The translations under genes were made by a program, and so were the position numbers. This document shows positions 7,015 to 15,307 of a DNA stretch of 33,100 bases, piece by piece. How positions within the stretch are numbered: position 1 is the stretch's first letter; each line of letters opens with the position of its first letter. The stretch lies in contig DGGQ01000124.1 of the NCBI GenBank assembly GCA_002392275.1, forward strand, positions 11,665 through 44,764. The letters are read 5' to 3'. The stretch is from Treponema sp. UBA3870 (GTDB lineage: Bacteria; Spirochaetota; Spirochaetia; Treponematales; Treponemataceae). Under the pieces are notes generated by a model that did not search any database, was not told the DNA's origin, and was given only the letters and a program-made list of their open reading frames with translations.

Positions 7015-8019
7015 GTGAGAAAGCGTTTTACCTGTCTGTTTTTTTTGATTTTTTCATCGGTCTTTGTTTTTGCTGCGGAGATTCGGGTTCTGTCGTTCAA
7101 TATCGCCCACAACAGTGCGTACAAAAAAGAACACAGGGACGAATGGCTTTCCCAGATTGCGGAGATTGTCCATGAAAACTCTGCTGACATTGTCTTGCTT
7201 CAGGAAGTTCCGATCGAGCTGAACAAAGGTTTTGTGAAAAAATACTATGGTGATGTGGAGCTGCATTTCAAGACAGCTAAAGAAGAGACCATTTTGAATG
7301 AACTGTCCGAAAAATTTGGTGACAGCTGGGAATTTTTTTCGACTGCGGGCTATCTTTTGCACGATGGAGTTTGTATTGATGGCGTGGATTTTTCCGGTGG
7401 AGACATGAGTCAGAACAATGCCGTTTTTTTTGATTCCAAGCGATTTTCAGCCGAGGACATGGCCAGCGTTCTTGGTTTTACCGATTTTCCAGACTGCGAC
7501 TACCGTTTCAACAAAAATTCTGTGCAGGTGATTCGGTTTAATGAATTGGAGAGCGGGAAGTCTTTTGTTATTGCGAACGTCCATCTGCAATCAAAAAATG
7601 CGATAGAAAAACGAAATTCTGACTTGGAAAATCTTTCGGATATGCTTTTGAACGAGTTTGGCGGTGAGATTTCTGATGAACCGATTGCTGTTGGTGGCGA
7701 TTTTAACACGAGCCGAAAAGAATTTGAGTCCCTTGGATTTTTTCTTTATTTTGTTGATGGAAAAACAAGTCCAAAGACAACTCTTTCCACATCTGCTGAA
7801 AAATTCAAGTATGCAAATGATTTTGACCATTTTGTCTACAACCAGGCTATGAAAATTGTGATGACGAAAGAAACCATGCGCGCTAAACTTGGAAATACGG
7901 TTACAAATCTGGAAAAAGTAAAATCTGTCACCATTTTTGGCAAAGATTTTTTTTCCTCAAAAGATTTCCGAGAGCGACTTTCCGACCATGTTCCGATTAT
8001 CATGGCATTTGAGTTTTGA
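7015..8019 (+). CDS. Secreted endonuclease/exonuclease/phosphatase family protein
   Basis: The 334-residue product has a signal peptide (RKRFTCLFFLIFSSVFVFA) with likely cleavage after VFA, so it acts outside the cytoplasm. The mature part has the EEP fold landmarks: VLSFNIAHN with Asn29, VLLQEV with Glu64, IANVHLQS, GGDFN with Asp229 and Asn231, and the terminal SDHVP with Asp324 and His325. These form the metal and catalytic centre of DNase I-like enzymes, sphingomyelinases and related phosphodiesterases. The substrate cannot be decided; a nuclease or phosphoesterase is expected. I choose the GTG at 7015 because GGGAG (7004-7008) is 6 nt upstream; a TTG at 7009 would abut it. Confidence 0.82.
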   Translation: MRKRFTCLFFLIFSSVFVFAAEIRVLSFNIAHNSAYKKEHRDEWLSQIAEIVHENSADIVLLQEVPIELNKGFVKKYYGDVELHFKTAKEETILNELSEKFGDSWEFFSTAGYLLHDGVCIDGVDFSGGDMSQNNAVFFDSKRFSAEDMASVLGFTDFPDCDYRFNKNSVQVIRFNELESGKSFVIANVHLQSKNAIEKRNSDLENLSDMLLNEFGGEISDEPIAVGGDFNTSRKEFESLGFFLYFVDGKTSPKTTLSTSAEKFKYANDFDHFVYNQAMKIVMTKETMRAKLGNTVTNLEKVKSVTIFGKDFFSSKDFRERLSDHVPIIMAFEF

Positions 8020-8100
8020 TAGAAGCATGGTCATAAAAATCTTAAGGGGACCTCTAAAAAAATCAATTTTTAGGGATTGTATTAAATCAGTATTTTCTAC

Positions 8101-8129
8101 TTCATTTTTTTTTTAATCTTCTATATAAT
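8101..8129 (+). promoter_or_regulatory. Promoter of the lipoprotein / beta-xylosidase pair
   Basis: A perfect TATAAT at 8124-8129 lies 17 nt after a weak -35, TTCATT (8101-8106). The spacer is a run of T. The start would be near 8136, about 20 nt before the ATG at 8158. Upstream, 8040-8090 is AT-rich and non-coding. Confidence 0.55.
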
Positions 8130-8157
8130 AGAAGTGGTTTTCAAGGAGCGTGGAAGC

Positions 8158-8934
8158 ATGAAAAAAATGTTTATTTCGATGGTGTTTTTGCTGGACTGCA
8201 TTTTTGTTGGTTGTGCAAGCACGGAGCAGGTTGTTGTAAATCCTGAGCTGCTAGAAACAGAAACCAGTGTCACAAAATCAGAAACGACAGTTGGAACTGA
8301 TGAAAAACTTGCTGATGAGAAATCGGTGTCTGAAACAGAAACTGTTAGTGCCGAGACCAAAGCTTTGGAGACAAAATCCACAGAGACAAATGCGGCGGAA
8401 ATAAAAACGGAAGAGGAATCTACCGCACAGACAGGTCAGGAAGAAAAATCTGCTGACAAAACGGAAGTCGCAGAATCAACAATAACGGACGCGGAAAAAA
8501 AGGTCGAACCAACTGTTGAGGAAATAAACTTTGACGACAAAGAATACCTTAAAGAAGCTGCCTCATTGGATGCTGCGTGCAAGATTGCAAAATTTAATCT
8601 GGTCGCTCCAAAAACATTTGCCGTTTACAAGCCCGAAAAATTTTCCGCAATCACGGGAATAAAAATCAATGTGCATTATGTCAACACAAAAAACAAGGAA
8701 GAAAAGCTGATTGTCAGAAAGGGGTTCGGAAATCTTGATGTTAGCGAGGACAGTTCGGACTATTCTGTTGTGCAGCTTTTGAATTACGGGGGAATATGGA
8801 TTTGGGCAAAAGGTGATGCGGATGAGGAGTTCAATGTTGCGACATGGACAAGTGGCGACTATGCCTATTCCGTGGAAACAAATAGACCATTCCCGCGAGA
8901 AGTTCTTTTTGCCTTGATTCAGGACTTGTATTGA
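8158..8934 (+). CDS. Lipoprotein with Thr/Glu-rich linker and small C-terminal domain
   Basis: The 258-residue protein has a lipoprotein signal ending in FVGC (Cys20). A ~100-residue low-complexity linker of Thr, Glu, Ser, Lys and Ala (repeated ETETV, ETKSTET-like runs) follows. The ~130-residue C-terminal domain contains NVHYVNTKNKEEKLIVRKG, a Trp pair, and VATWTSGDYAYSVETN, then an amphipathic last helix. The strand order and the Y-A-Y-S strand followed by a helix recall DUF4367/RseB-like modules; this is a tentative reading. AAGGAG lies 9 nt before the chosen ATG; the TTG at 8134 has none. The stop overlaps the beta-xylosidase start by one base (TGATG), so the two are one transcript. Confidence 0.7.
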   Translation: MKKMFISMVFLLDCIFVGCASTEQVVVNPELLETETSVTKSETTVGTDEKLADEKSVSETETVSAETKALETKSTETNAAEIKTEEESTAQTGQEEKSADKTEVAESTITDAEKKVEPTVEEINFDDKEYLKEAASLDAACKIAKFNLVAPKTFAVYKPEKFSAITGIKINVHYVNTKNKEEKLIVRKGFGNLDVSEDSSDYSVVQLLNYGGIWIWAKGDADEEFNVATWTSGDYAYSVETNRPFPREVLFALIQDLY

Positions 8935-10925
8935 TGGAATACCACGTCAGCAAAAACGGTTCGGATGAAAATAAAGGCTCTATTGATTTTCCATTTTTGA
9001 CGATTCAACATGCCGCTGATTTAGCTCGTCCGGGTGACAGTGTTATTGTCCACGAGGGTGAGTACCGTGAGTGGGTCAATCCGAAAAATGCAGGAAAAGA
9101 ATTTGCGCGGATTGTTTATGTTGCGGCAGAAAATGAAAAAGTTGTAATCAAGGGGTCGGAAAAAATTGATTCCTGGGAAAAAATTGGTGACGGCGTTTGG
9201 AAGGTTTCTCTTCCCGATTCCTTTTTTGGTGATTTCAATCCCTTTGTTGAAAAACTTTCTGGTGACTGGCTGGAGCAGCCAAAAGAATATTCGCTTCACC
9301 TTGGAAACGTGTATCTTAACGGAAAGTGTTTTTACGAAGTTCCAACTCTTGATGAAGTAAAAAATCCGGCTCCAAAGACTGAATGTAAAATCCCGACATG
9401 GGATCAGGGACGCGACCGTCATATTGATGATGTTGATTCGACTCTTTTTGTCTGGTTTTCCGAACATGATGACAAATCAAAATCTACTATAATTTATGCA
9501 AATTTCCAGAACCATAATCCGAACGAAGAGCTTTGCGAAATCAATGTGCGTAAATGCTGCTTTTTCCCGGAAAAAACTGGCGTTGATTATATAACCGTCC
9601 GCGGATTTGAAATGGCACAGGCGGCTTGTCAATGGGCACCACCGACGGCAATGCAATATGGACTTTTGGGAACACATTGGAGCAAGGGGTGGATTATCGA
9701 AAACAACATAATCCACGACGCAAAGTGCAGCGGAATCAGTCTGGGAAAAGAGATTACGACCGGACACAATGATTTTTCCAACGGTAAATTGAAGCCCGGC
9801 TATCAGTATCAGATGGAAGCGGTTTTTCGTGCAAGACACATCGGTTGGAGCAAAGAAAGAATCGGCGGGCATATTGTGCGTGGAAACAAAATCTACGACT
9901 GCGGGCAGAACGGAATTGTCGGGCATTTGGGATGCGTCTTCAGTCAGATTTATGGCAACGAGATTTTCAATATTGCGACTCGCTACGAATTTTTTGGCTA
10001 CGAGATTGCGGGAATCAAACTCCATGCGGCAATCGACGTGGAGATTCGGAACAATTATATCCACAACTGTACCCTTGGCACTTGGCTGGACTGGGAGGCT
10101 CAGGGAACAAGGGTCAGCGCGAATGTTTACGACAAAAATAACCGCGACCTTATGATTGAGGTTTCGCATGGTCCCTGCCTTGTGGACAATAATATTTTTA
10201 CTTCGGACTATGGGCTGAACAACGGCGCGCAGGGAAACGCATACATCCACAATCTTTGGTGCGGTTTTATCGACAAATACCCGGTGATAGACAGGACGAC
10301 TCCATACCATCTGCCACATTCCACGGAGATTTTGGGTACAGCTTTCATTTACGGCGACGATGACAGATGGTTCCGTAATATTTTTGTCGGAAAGAAAAAG
10401 GGTGACAGATTTTACACTGAGGAGCAGGACGGAAAACTTGGATATGGCACGGCGGTATACAACGGATGCCCTGCTGATTTTGCTGAATATATGGAGCGGA
10501 TTGAATCTGTTGATGGCGACCACCAGCGGTACTTTCCGGTCAAACAGCCTGCGTATATTTATTCCAATGCATATTTTAACGGCGCAAAAAGTTTTGACCG
10601 CGAAAAAAATTATTTTACAAGCGAAGAAAATCCCCATGTGAAAATTGATTCCGAAAATGAAAATTTATTTTTGGAAATCGATTTGCCGGAAGATTTTGTT
10701 GACTCTGATTTTGCGCATCTGGATATTTTTGATTGCGACACGCTTGAAGTCCCTCGTCTAAGCCAGCAAAGATTCGATAAACCTGATGGAAAATCAATAA
10801 TTCTGGATAAGGATATTATTGAAGAAAAAAGGGATGACGGAAAATCAATCCCCGGCCCCCTGCAAAATTTGAAAGCCGGACACAATCGGGTAAAGATTTG
10901 GGAAACAAAAAAAGCGAGGCATTAA
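8934..10925 (+). CDS. GH120 beta-xylosidase, cytoplasmic
   Basis: The 663-residue protein is similar over its whole length to XylC, the GH120 beta-xylosidase of Thermoanaerobacterium saccharolyticum, as I remember that sequence. Shared blocks include the N-terminal EYHVSKNGSDENKG, VIVHEGEYREWV, DYITVRGFEMA, KGWIIENNIIHDAKCS, CGQNGIVGHLG and PYHLPHSTEI. The catalytic pair is conserved with the same 23-residue spacing: Asp386 in WLDWEAQG (nucleophile, XylC D382) and Glu409 in IEVSHGP (acid/base, XylC E405). The fold is a right-handed parallel beta-helix with an inserted beta-sandwich. No signal peptide is present, so it would split imported xylo-oligosaccharides inside the cell. I see no xylan transporter in the window. 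It is coupled to the upstream lipoprotein gene and ends one base before the convergent Rpn gene's stop. Confidence 0.9.
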   Translation: MEYHVSKNGSDENKGSIDFPFLTIQHAADLARPGDSVIVHEGEYREWVNPKNAGKEFARIVYVAAENEKVVIKGSEKIDSWEKIGDGVWKVSLPDSFFGDFNPFVEKLSGDWLEQPKEYSLHLGNVYLNGKCFYEVPTLDEVKNPAPKTECKIPTWDQGRDRHIDDVDSTLFVWFSEHDDKSKSTIIYANFQNHNPNEELCEINVRKCCFFPEKTGVDYITVRGFEMAQAACQWAPPTAMQYGLLGTHWSKGWIIENNIIHDAKCSGISLGKEITTGHNDFSNGKLKPGYQYQMEAVFRARHIGWSKERIGGHIVRGNKIYDCGQNGIVGHLGCVFSQIYGNEIFNIATRYEFFGYEIAGIKLHAAIDVEIRNNYIHNCTLGTWLDWEAQGTRVSANVYDKNNRDLMIEVSHGPCLVDNNIFTSDYGLNNGAQGNAYIHNLWCGFIDKYPVIDRTTPYHLPHSTEILGTAFIYGDDDRWFRNIFVGKKKGDRFYTEEQDGKLGYGTAVYNGCPADFAEYMERIESVDGDHQRYFPVKQPAYIYSNAYFNGAKSFDREKNYFTSEENPHVKIDSENENLFLEIDLPEDFVDSDFAHLDIFDCDTLEVPRLSQQRFDKPDGKSIILDKDIIEEKRDDGKSIPGPLQNLKAGHNRVKIWETKKARH

Positions 10926-11834
10926 TTAGAGGTTCTCCGCAATTTCATCAGCAAGTTCCCGCACTGTTTCAATGGGAAGACCTGTTCCTTGCGCTATTTG
11001 TTCGGGGCTCAGAATATTCATTTTGATAAAACTTTTTGCTGCCTCAATCGCTTTCTGCTGGGAGCCCTCAAGTTTGCCCTTTTCCATGCCAACATTCATG
11101 CCGTCTGCGAAGGCTTCCTTCTGTTTTACCGCGATATCCATTTTGTAATCGTATTTGGCGCACAGCATGTTTATTACCTCCCGCGACTTACGGCTAAGGT
11201 AATCCCTAAGGACTCCTTCTTTCATAGCCTTTTCTATTGCCCGTCGGAACGAGCTTTTGGGGAAGCTCCTGCTGTAAGTGTTCTCGACAATCTCAACAAA
11301 ACGGCAATACTCCTTAAGGATACCACAGTTTCCGCTTATCGGCAACAGTTCGGGATTCGTGCAGTTCTTGACCTTGACAACAAGTTCAAGCGAGGCCGGA
11401 GTCATTCTGTGGAACGCATCGGAAAGTCGAAGCTCGTGTTCCATGGGGATATTGTCTTTTCCGACATAGACCACATAAAAGTCGGGGGCCGGAATCTTTC
11501 GTACCTTCTGTGCATAGCGTGTCTCGGTCGGAACGATTCCCTCGTAGATTCGCGTAACATATTCAAGACAGCGCAGCGGCATGTTTTCGTTCACCGTTGA
11601 CTGATGCTCCACCAGCACTATGAGCTTTCCGTCTATCTCCCAGCTCACGTCGTTGTTGAAGGTCTTGTAAAGGGACTGTTCTATAATCTTCCGCTCAAGG
11701 CTGACCTCACCCAGTTTGTAGTCGCTTCCCGAGAGTGCATTGTACAGCTCCAGAAAATTTTTCTTTCCGTCGCGGTCGCTTCCGAACAGGTCGGTAAAAA
11801 CCGAGTCCTTGTACTTTCTGTTTCTAATTGCCAT
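10926..11834 (-). CDS. Rpn-family recombination-promoting nuclease / putative transposase
   Basis: The protein is 302 residues long. The N-terminus KYKDSVFTDLFG and the nuclease core are typical of the Rpn (YhgA-like) PD-(D/E)XK family: Asp62 in NNDVSW, then LIVLVEHQS with Glu76-His-Gln78 as the E-x-Q catalytic element. The C-terminal tail has the usual family look, a GMNVGMEKGKLEGSQQKA helix followed by SPEQIAQGTGLPIETVREL, a short helical element resembling a DNA-binding motif. These proteins are DNA endonucleases that stimulate RecA-independent recombination. AAGGAG lies just upstream of the ATG. The gene is full length and uninterrupted, unlike the second Rpn copy at 31980-32863, which belongs to a different sub-branch. 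Confidence 0.88.
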   Translation of the reverse strand: MAIRNRKYKDSVFTDLFGSDRDGKKNFLELYNALSGSDYKLGEVSLERKIIEQSLYKTFNNDVSWEIDGKLIVLVEHQSTVNENMPLRCLEYVTRIYEGIVPTETRYAQKVRKIPAPDFYVVYVGKDNIPMEHELRLSDAFHRMTPASLELVVKVKNCTNPELLPISGNCGILKEYCRFVEIVENTYSRSFPKSSFRRAIEKAMKEGVLRDYLSRKSREVINMLCAKYDYKMDIAVKQKEAFADGMNVGMEKGKLEGSQQKAIEAAKSFIKMNILSPEQIAQGTGLPIETVRELADEIAENL

Positions 11835-12026
11835 AAGAATATCTCCTTACAATAGTAATATTCCCTGGAAATCAGAATCCGCAACAAATTTGCAAAATAA
11901 ATGAAAAAATCAGTGAGTTAACTCACTCTTACGTAAAATCATAACAGGATTTAGTTCTGTTAAAAGCTAGAATGGGGCTGTCCAATGAGTTCTGCATGAT
12001 GGAGCTTTTTGGGCTGCCCGAATTTT
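11835..12026. other. Non-coding gap with a perfect palindrome and an imperfect hairpin
   Basis: The gap between the Rpn start and the SPFH remnant has no ORF. It holds the 14-bp palindrome GTGAGTTAACTCAC (11913-11926), AACAG/CTGTT (11943-11961), and GGGCTGTCC (11975-11983) against GGGCTGCCC (12011-12019), which can pair with one mismatch and one wobble. A T-rich run follows. Their roles are unknown. Confidence 0.5.
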
Positions 12027-12206
12027 TTATTTCACAGTCTCTTTTATGGAAGAAACCAATCCTGCCATGTTCTGAAAATCTGCCGGGATAATCAGCTTGG
12101 TTGCCTGTCCGTTGGCGGCTTTTTCCATGGTTTCAAGGCTTCTCAATTTTAGGACACCAGAATCAACGTTGACATCTTTTATCATTTTAAGACCGGCGGC
12201 GGTTGA
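12027..12206 (-). pseudogene. C-terminal remnant of an SPFH/band-7 (slipin-like) protein gene
   Basis: The last ~60 codons read TAAGLKMIKDVNVDSGVLKL, then SLETMEKAANGQATKLIIP, then AGLVSSIKE. This is the usual C-terminal end of SPFH-domain membrane scaffold proteins (compare the family's LKSLEALEKAADGKATKIIIP). The N-terminal ~200 residues, including the SPFH domain itself, are absent. The matching part starts abruptly near 12206. Upstream of it the frame runs into AT-rich sequence holding the lrgA promoter, and no start with a ribosome binding site is present. I therefore call a decayed fragment. The intact Rpn gene on its 3' side suggests a rearrangement at this spot. Confidence 0.65.
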
Positions 12207-12232
12207 TTTAAATTTGAAATTAAGACTATAAC
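12203..12232 (+). promoter_or_regulatory. Possible promoter for lrgAB
   Basis: TTGATT (12203-12208) and TATAAC (12227-12232) are 18 nt apart. The predicted start near 12239 gives a ~33-nt leader to the lrgA ATG. The match is moderate, and the leader has no clear ribosome binding site. Confidence 0.35.
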
Positions 12233-12271
12233 TTATTGCCAAATTTTTTAATCTCAACTATTCTGCTTTCT

Positions 12272-12652
12272 ATGAAATTTGTTAAACAGTTTTGTATCAT
12301 TCTATTGATTTCCGTAATCGGTGAGCTTTTAAACTTTTTGATTCCGCTTCCAATCCCTGCCGGGATTTATGGCATGGTGATTTTGTTCGTCTGCCTTAAA
12401 ACCAAGTTAATAAAATTGTCCGCCGTAAAAGATGTGGGACATTTTTTCATTGAGATTATGCCGATATTTTTCGTTGCACCGGGCGTTGCGATTCTGGAGA
12501 CAATACCAACTCTGAGAAAATATTGGTGGCAGTTTTTGTTGATTACGGCTGTGTCTTTTTTGATTGTATTTTTTGTTTCTGGACATACGGTTCAGGGACT
12601 GGCAAAACTGTTCGGTCGTGGTAAAAACAAAACAGAGGCGGAAAAGAAATGA
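12272..12652 (+). CDS. lrgA: LrgA/CidA family membrane protein
   Basis: The 126-residue protein has four hydrophobic segments and the CidA/LrgA pattern: an N-terminal KQFCIILLISVIGELL, then PLPIPAGIYGMVILF (the family's P-I-P-G-S-x-x-G-M-x-x-L block), and IMPIFFVAPGVAIL. These holin-like proteins act with LrgB in the inner membrane. In Gram-positives they influence autolysis and pyruvate transport; the role in a spirochaete is not established. The ATG at 12272 fits the family N-terminus, although no Shine-Dalgarno is visible; the alternative TTG at 12236 adds 12 residues. The final ATGA overlaps lrgB. No LytSR-type regulator is next to it. Confidence 0.87.
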   Translation: MKFVKQFCIILLISVIGELLNFLIPLPIPAGIYGMVILFVCLKTKLIKLSAVKDVGHFFIEIMPIFFVAPGVAILETIPTLRKYWWQFLLITAVSFLIVFFVSGHTVQGLAKLFGRGKNKTEAEKK

Positions 12653-13341
12653 AAGATTTTTTTACAACATCAGTTTTTTTCTGTGTTTTCATAACTGTCG
12701 GTTCGTATCTGCTTGGATGTTTTCTGAAAAAAAAGTTCCACTTCAAAATCCTGAACGGCATGATTATTTCAATTGCCATAATGATTCCGACTGTAATTTT
12801 TTTGCCAATGGATTTGGTTGATTATCAGGCGAATACCAAAGTCCTGAATTTCTTTTTGACTCCGGCGACAATCTGTCTTGCGATTCCTCTTTACGAGCAG
12901 TTTGAAAAATTAAAGTCCAACTGGAAGGCAATCCTTGGTGGAATTATTGCGGGGGTCCTGGCGAATCTGGTTTCGGTTTTTGGATTCTGTCTTTTGTTGA
13001 AAATTGGTCACACAGAATATGTTTCGCTGCTTCCGAAATGTGTGACTACGGCGATTGGTTTGAGTCTTAGTTCCGAGCTGGAGGGTGTGCCTGCAATCAC
13101 TATGGCGGCTATTGTAATCACAGGAAACCTTGGAAACATTTTTGCCGAGCATCTTTGCAAACTGTTCCGCATCAAAAACGAGGTTGCCCGAGGGGTTGCC
13201 ATTGGAACGTCATCCCATGTTCTTGGCACGGCAAAAGCAATGGAGATTGGTGAGGTCGAGGGAGCCATGAGCAGCCTTTCGATTGCGGTTGCGGGGCTTT
13301 TGACGGTGGTTGGCTCGACTTTTTTTGTAAAGTTTATTTGA
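12649..13341 (+). CDS. lrgB: LrgB family membrane protein
   Basis: The protein is 230 residues long with about six to seven membrane segments. Family landmarks are FFLTPATICLAIPLYEQ near residue 66, PKCVTTAIGLSLSSELEG in the middle, an ITGNLG block and GVAIGTSSHVLGTAKAMEIGEVEGAMSSL. This C-terminal signature is diagnostic of LrgB. It is the functional partner of LrgA. It overlaps lrgA by ATGA. Its 3' end overlaps the convergent methyltransferase gene by 8 bp, leaving no room for a separate terminator. Confidence 0.92.
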   Translation: MKDFFTTSVFFCVFITVGSYLLGCFLKKKFHFKILNGMIISIAIMIPTVIFLPMDLVDYQANTKVLNFFLTPATICLAIPLYEQFEKLKSNWKAILGGIIAGVLANLVSVFGFCLLLKIGHTEYVSLLPKCVTTAIGLSLSSELEGVPAITMAAIVITGNLGNIFAEHLCKLFRIKNEVARGVAIGTSSHVLGTAKAMEIGEVEGAMSSLSIAVAGLLTVVGSTFFVKFI

Positions 13342-14062
13342 TTACAGCGACAATTTTTTCTTCCGCACCTGTGAATGGGGCTTTATCAAAACTGGAGTAA
13401 AAATCAATTTTAGTATAGCCCGCCAGTTTTGCGAAATGCTCAATTTTTTCGGGAGTCAGCGGATAGATTTTTTCATCCTTGTATACGCTCATGATTTTTC
13501 CATTGCCAGTTTCTACATCCTGATTCAAAAACCAGGTTTCATCATCCCGTCGGGAGATTTTTGAAGTCAGCTTGGTCCTTATGCTCTCGCGGATTGGCAG
13601 ATTTGGATTTTCTTCGTTGAACAGATTGTAATTGTAAAGCGAAACAACCAGGGTCCCATTTTCGCCAAGCATCTTTCTGCTGTCAAAAAAGAACTTGCGG
13701 ATTAGGGTTTCGTCGTGCATGTGGACAATCCTGTTGTCAAGGCTGGAAATTATATTGTAAAATCCCTTGCCCAAAAAATGGGGCATGTCCAGAGCTGACA
13801 TCTGGAAGTAGTGGATTGACATGAGCTGTGTTCTACGCCGGAGATTTGCGGAGTGAATCAGTTCCGGGTATTCCTCAATACCTGTAACGTCCGCACCGTT
13901 TTTTGCAAGCTGGTGTTCAAAACTCCCCGTTCCGCAGCCTACCCGCAGAAATTTTACTGGATTCGGATACTTCGAGGCAAGTTCCCCATAAAATACTTTT
14001 TGCTCGTTGGTGACGGGGTAGAGTTCATCATAATATTCAGCAACATTTTTAATAATTTCCAT
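13334..14062 (-). CDS. Class I SAM-dependent methyltransferase
   Basis: The 242-residue protein has an SAM-binding motif I written FLRVGCGTGSFEHQLA (residues ~38-53), followed by an acidic strand end in VTGIEEYPE and a motif-IV-like NIISSLDNRIVHM. This is the layout of small cytoplasmic class I methyltransferases. The substrate is not identifiable; a weak MT-A/UbiE-like pattern is all that can be said. The gene has no Shine-Dalgarno. A good promoter places its -10 box only 7 nt from the ATG, so the mRNA may be leaderless. Confidence 0.82.
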   Translation of the reverse strand: MEIIKNVAEYYDELYPVTNEQKVFYGELASKYPNPVKFLRVGCGTGSFEHQLAKNGADVTGIEEYPELIHSANLRRRTQLMSIHYFQMSALDMPHFLGKGFYNIISSLDNRIVHMHDETLIRKFFFDSRKMLGENGTLVVSLYNYNLFNEENPNLPIRESIRTKLTSKISRRDDETWFLNQDVETGNGKIMSVYKDEKIYPLTPEKIEHFAKLAGYTKIDFYSSFDKAPFTGAEEKIVAVIK

Positions 14063-14069
14063 AAAAATA

Positions 14070-14097
14070 AGTATAAGGCATTTTTCATTTTTTGCAA
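14070..14097 (-). promoter_or_regulatory. Promoter of the methyltransferase gene (leaderless candidate)
   Basis: On the minus strand TTGCAA (14092-14097), a 16-nt spacer and TATACT (14070-14075) lie 7 nt from the ATG at 14062. Transcription would begin at or next to the start codon. Confidence 0.5.
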
Positions 14098-14167
14098 ATT
14101 TTTTATTTGAAATATTGACTTTAAGAAGTATTTAATAGCCTTTAAGGACGCAATACATCTTTTTTTG

Positions 14168-14196
14168 TTGTAATAATTTGATTATTTGTCTATAAT
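14168..14196 (+). promoter_or_regulatory. Promoter of the glycosyltransferase gene
   Basis: TTGTAA (14168-14173), a 17-nt spacer and a perfect TATAAT (14191-14196). The predicted start near 14203 leaves a ~50-nt leader with GGGAG before the ATG at 14253. Confidence 0.6.
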
Positions 14197-14252
14197 ACAT
14201 TCGCTTAAGGAAACACTGAATAATCCGAAGATTTAATGGGAGCCAATTAAAA

Positions 14253-15278
14253 ATGAAATTATTATCAATCGCAATTCCTTGCTATAATTCAGAAAGCTAT
14301 ATGAGCCATTGTATTGAGTCACTTCTTCCGGGTGGGGATGAAGTTGAGATAATAATTGTAAACGATGGTTCTACAAAGGACAACACTTTGCAGGTTGCTC
14401 GTAATTTTGAGGCGAAATATCCTGGAATAATAAAAGTTGTGGACAAGCCAAACGGTGGTCATGGAAGTGCTGTAAACTATGGTCTGAAAAATTCCACAGG
14501 ACTTTATTTTAAGGTTGTGGACAGCGATGACTGGGTTGATGAAAAAGCGTATCCGAAAATTCTTGAAACGCTCCGCTCTTTTTCTGGTGATGAAAATCAG
14601 ATAGATATGCTTCTTAGTAATTTTATTTATGACAAACAGGGAGCAAAGCATAAGAAGACTGTAAATTTCAGAAAAGTTCTTCCTGTCGGTCAGATTTTTG
14701 GATGGGATAGCGCAAAAAAATTCCCGGTTGCAAAATATATTCTCATGCACTCAATCATCTATAGAACACAGGTGCTTAAAGATATTAATTTTGAATTGCC
14801 GGAACATTGTTTTTATGTGGATAATCTTTTTGCATTTATTCCGTTTCCGAGTACAAAAAAGATTTTTTATCTTGATGTTGATTTTTATCACTATTTTATT
14901 GGCCGCGATGATCAGAGTGTCAATGAAAAGGTTATGATAAAACGAATTGACCAGCAGTTGCGTGTAAATTATATTATGGTGCAGGAATTCAAAAAATACG
15001 AGGCTGCCGCTGACCAAAATCCTCATCTGAAAGATTATATGTATTCCTATCTTGAAGGTGTCACAGGGGTTTCTTCAATAATGTGTATTCTTTCCAAAGA
15101 CAAGGAACTTTACGAAAAAAAGGACAAACTCTGGCAGTATATAAAGGAAAATGATTTGGAGACCTACAAAAAACTGAAATCAAGAATCTATGGAGTCATG
15201 CACATAACCACTCCGTTTAGGAACTTTGTTTCAAGAATTGTGTATCGCGTTTCAAAGAAAATTTTCGGATTCAACTAA
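14253..15278 (+). CDS. Family 2 glycosyltransferase
   Basis: The 341-residue protein begins with the GT2 core: SIAIPCYNSESYM, then the nucleotide-binding IIIVNDGS (Asn37, Asp38), PNGGHGSAVNYGL, and the metal-binding D-x-D motif in VVDSDDW (Asp90, Asp92). The C-terminal ~140 residues are charged and helical with no membrane span, so the enzyme is cytoplasmic or peripheral. It transfers a sugar from a nucleotide donor, probably to a cell-surface glycan or lipid; donor and acceptor are unknown. GGGAG lies 10 nt before the ATG. It is a single-gene unit with its own promoter and is convergent with a TPR lipoprotein. Confidence 0.88.
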   Translation: MKLLSIAIPCYNSESYMSHCIESLLPGGDEVEIIIVNDGSTKDNTLQVARNFEAKYPGIIKVVDKPNGGHGSAVNYGLKNSTGLYFKVVDSDDWVDEKAYPKILETLRSFSGDENQIDMLLSNFIYDKQGAKHKKTVNFRKVLPVGQIFGWDSAKKFPVAKYILMHSIIYRTQVLKDINFELPEHCFYVDNLFAFIPFPSTKKIFYLDVDFYHYFIGRDDQSVNEKVMIKRIDQQLRVNYIMVQEFKKYEAAADQNPHLKDYMYSYLEGVTGVSSIMCILSKDKELYEKKDKLWQYIKENDLETYKKLKSRIYGVMHITTPFRNFVSRIVYRVSKKIFGFN

Positions 15279-15307
15279 TTAGATGGAAGATTACAAGTTT
15301 TTTTAAA

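Noticed and set aside
8035..8085. CCTCTAAAAA/TTTTTAGGG pairing as a terminator after the EEP gene
   Set aside because: The stem is almost all A-T, has an extra unpaired base and no T-run beyond it; it may be a degenerate repeat but I cannot support a terminator.
9477..10637. 386-codon minus-strand ORF opposite the GH120 gene
   Set aside because: It lies wholly antisense to a gene with full-length family similarity, has no recognisable domain and no ribosome binding site that I could see.
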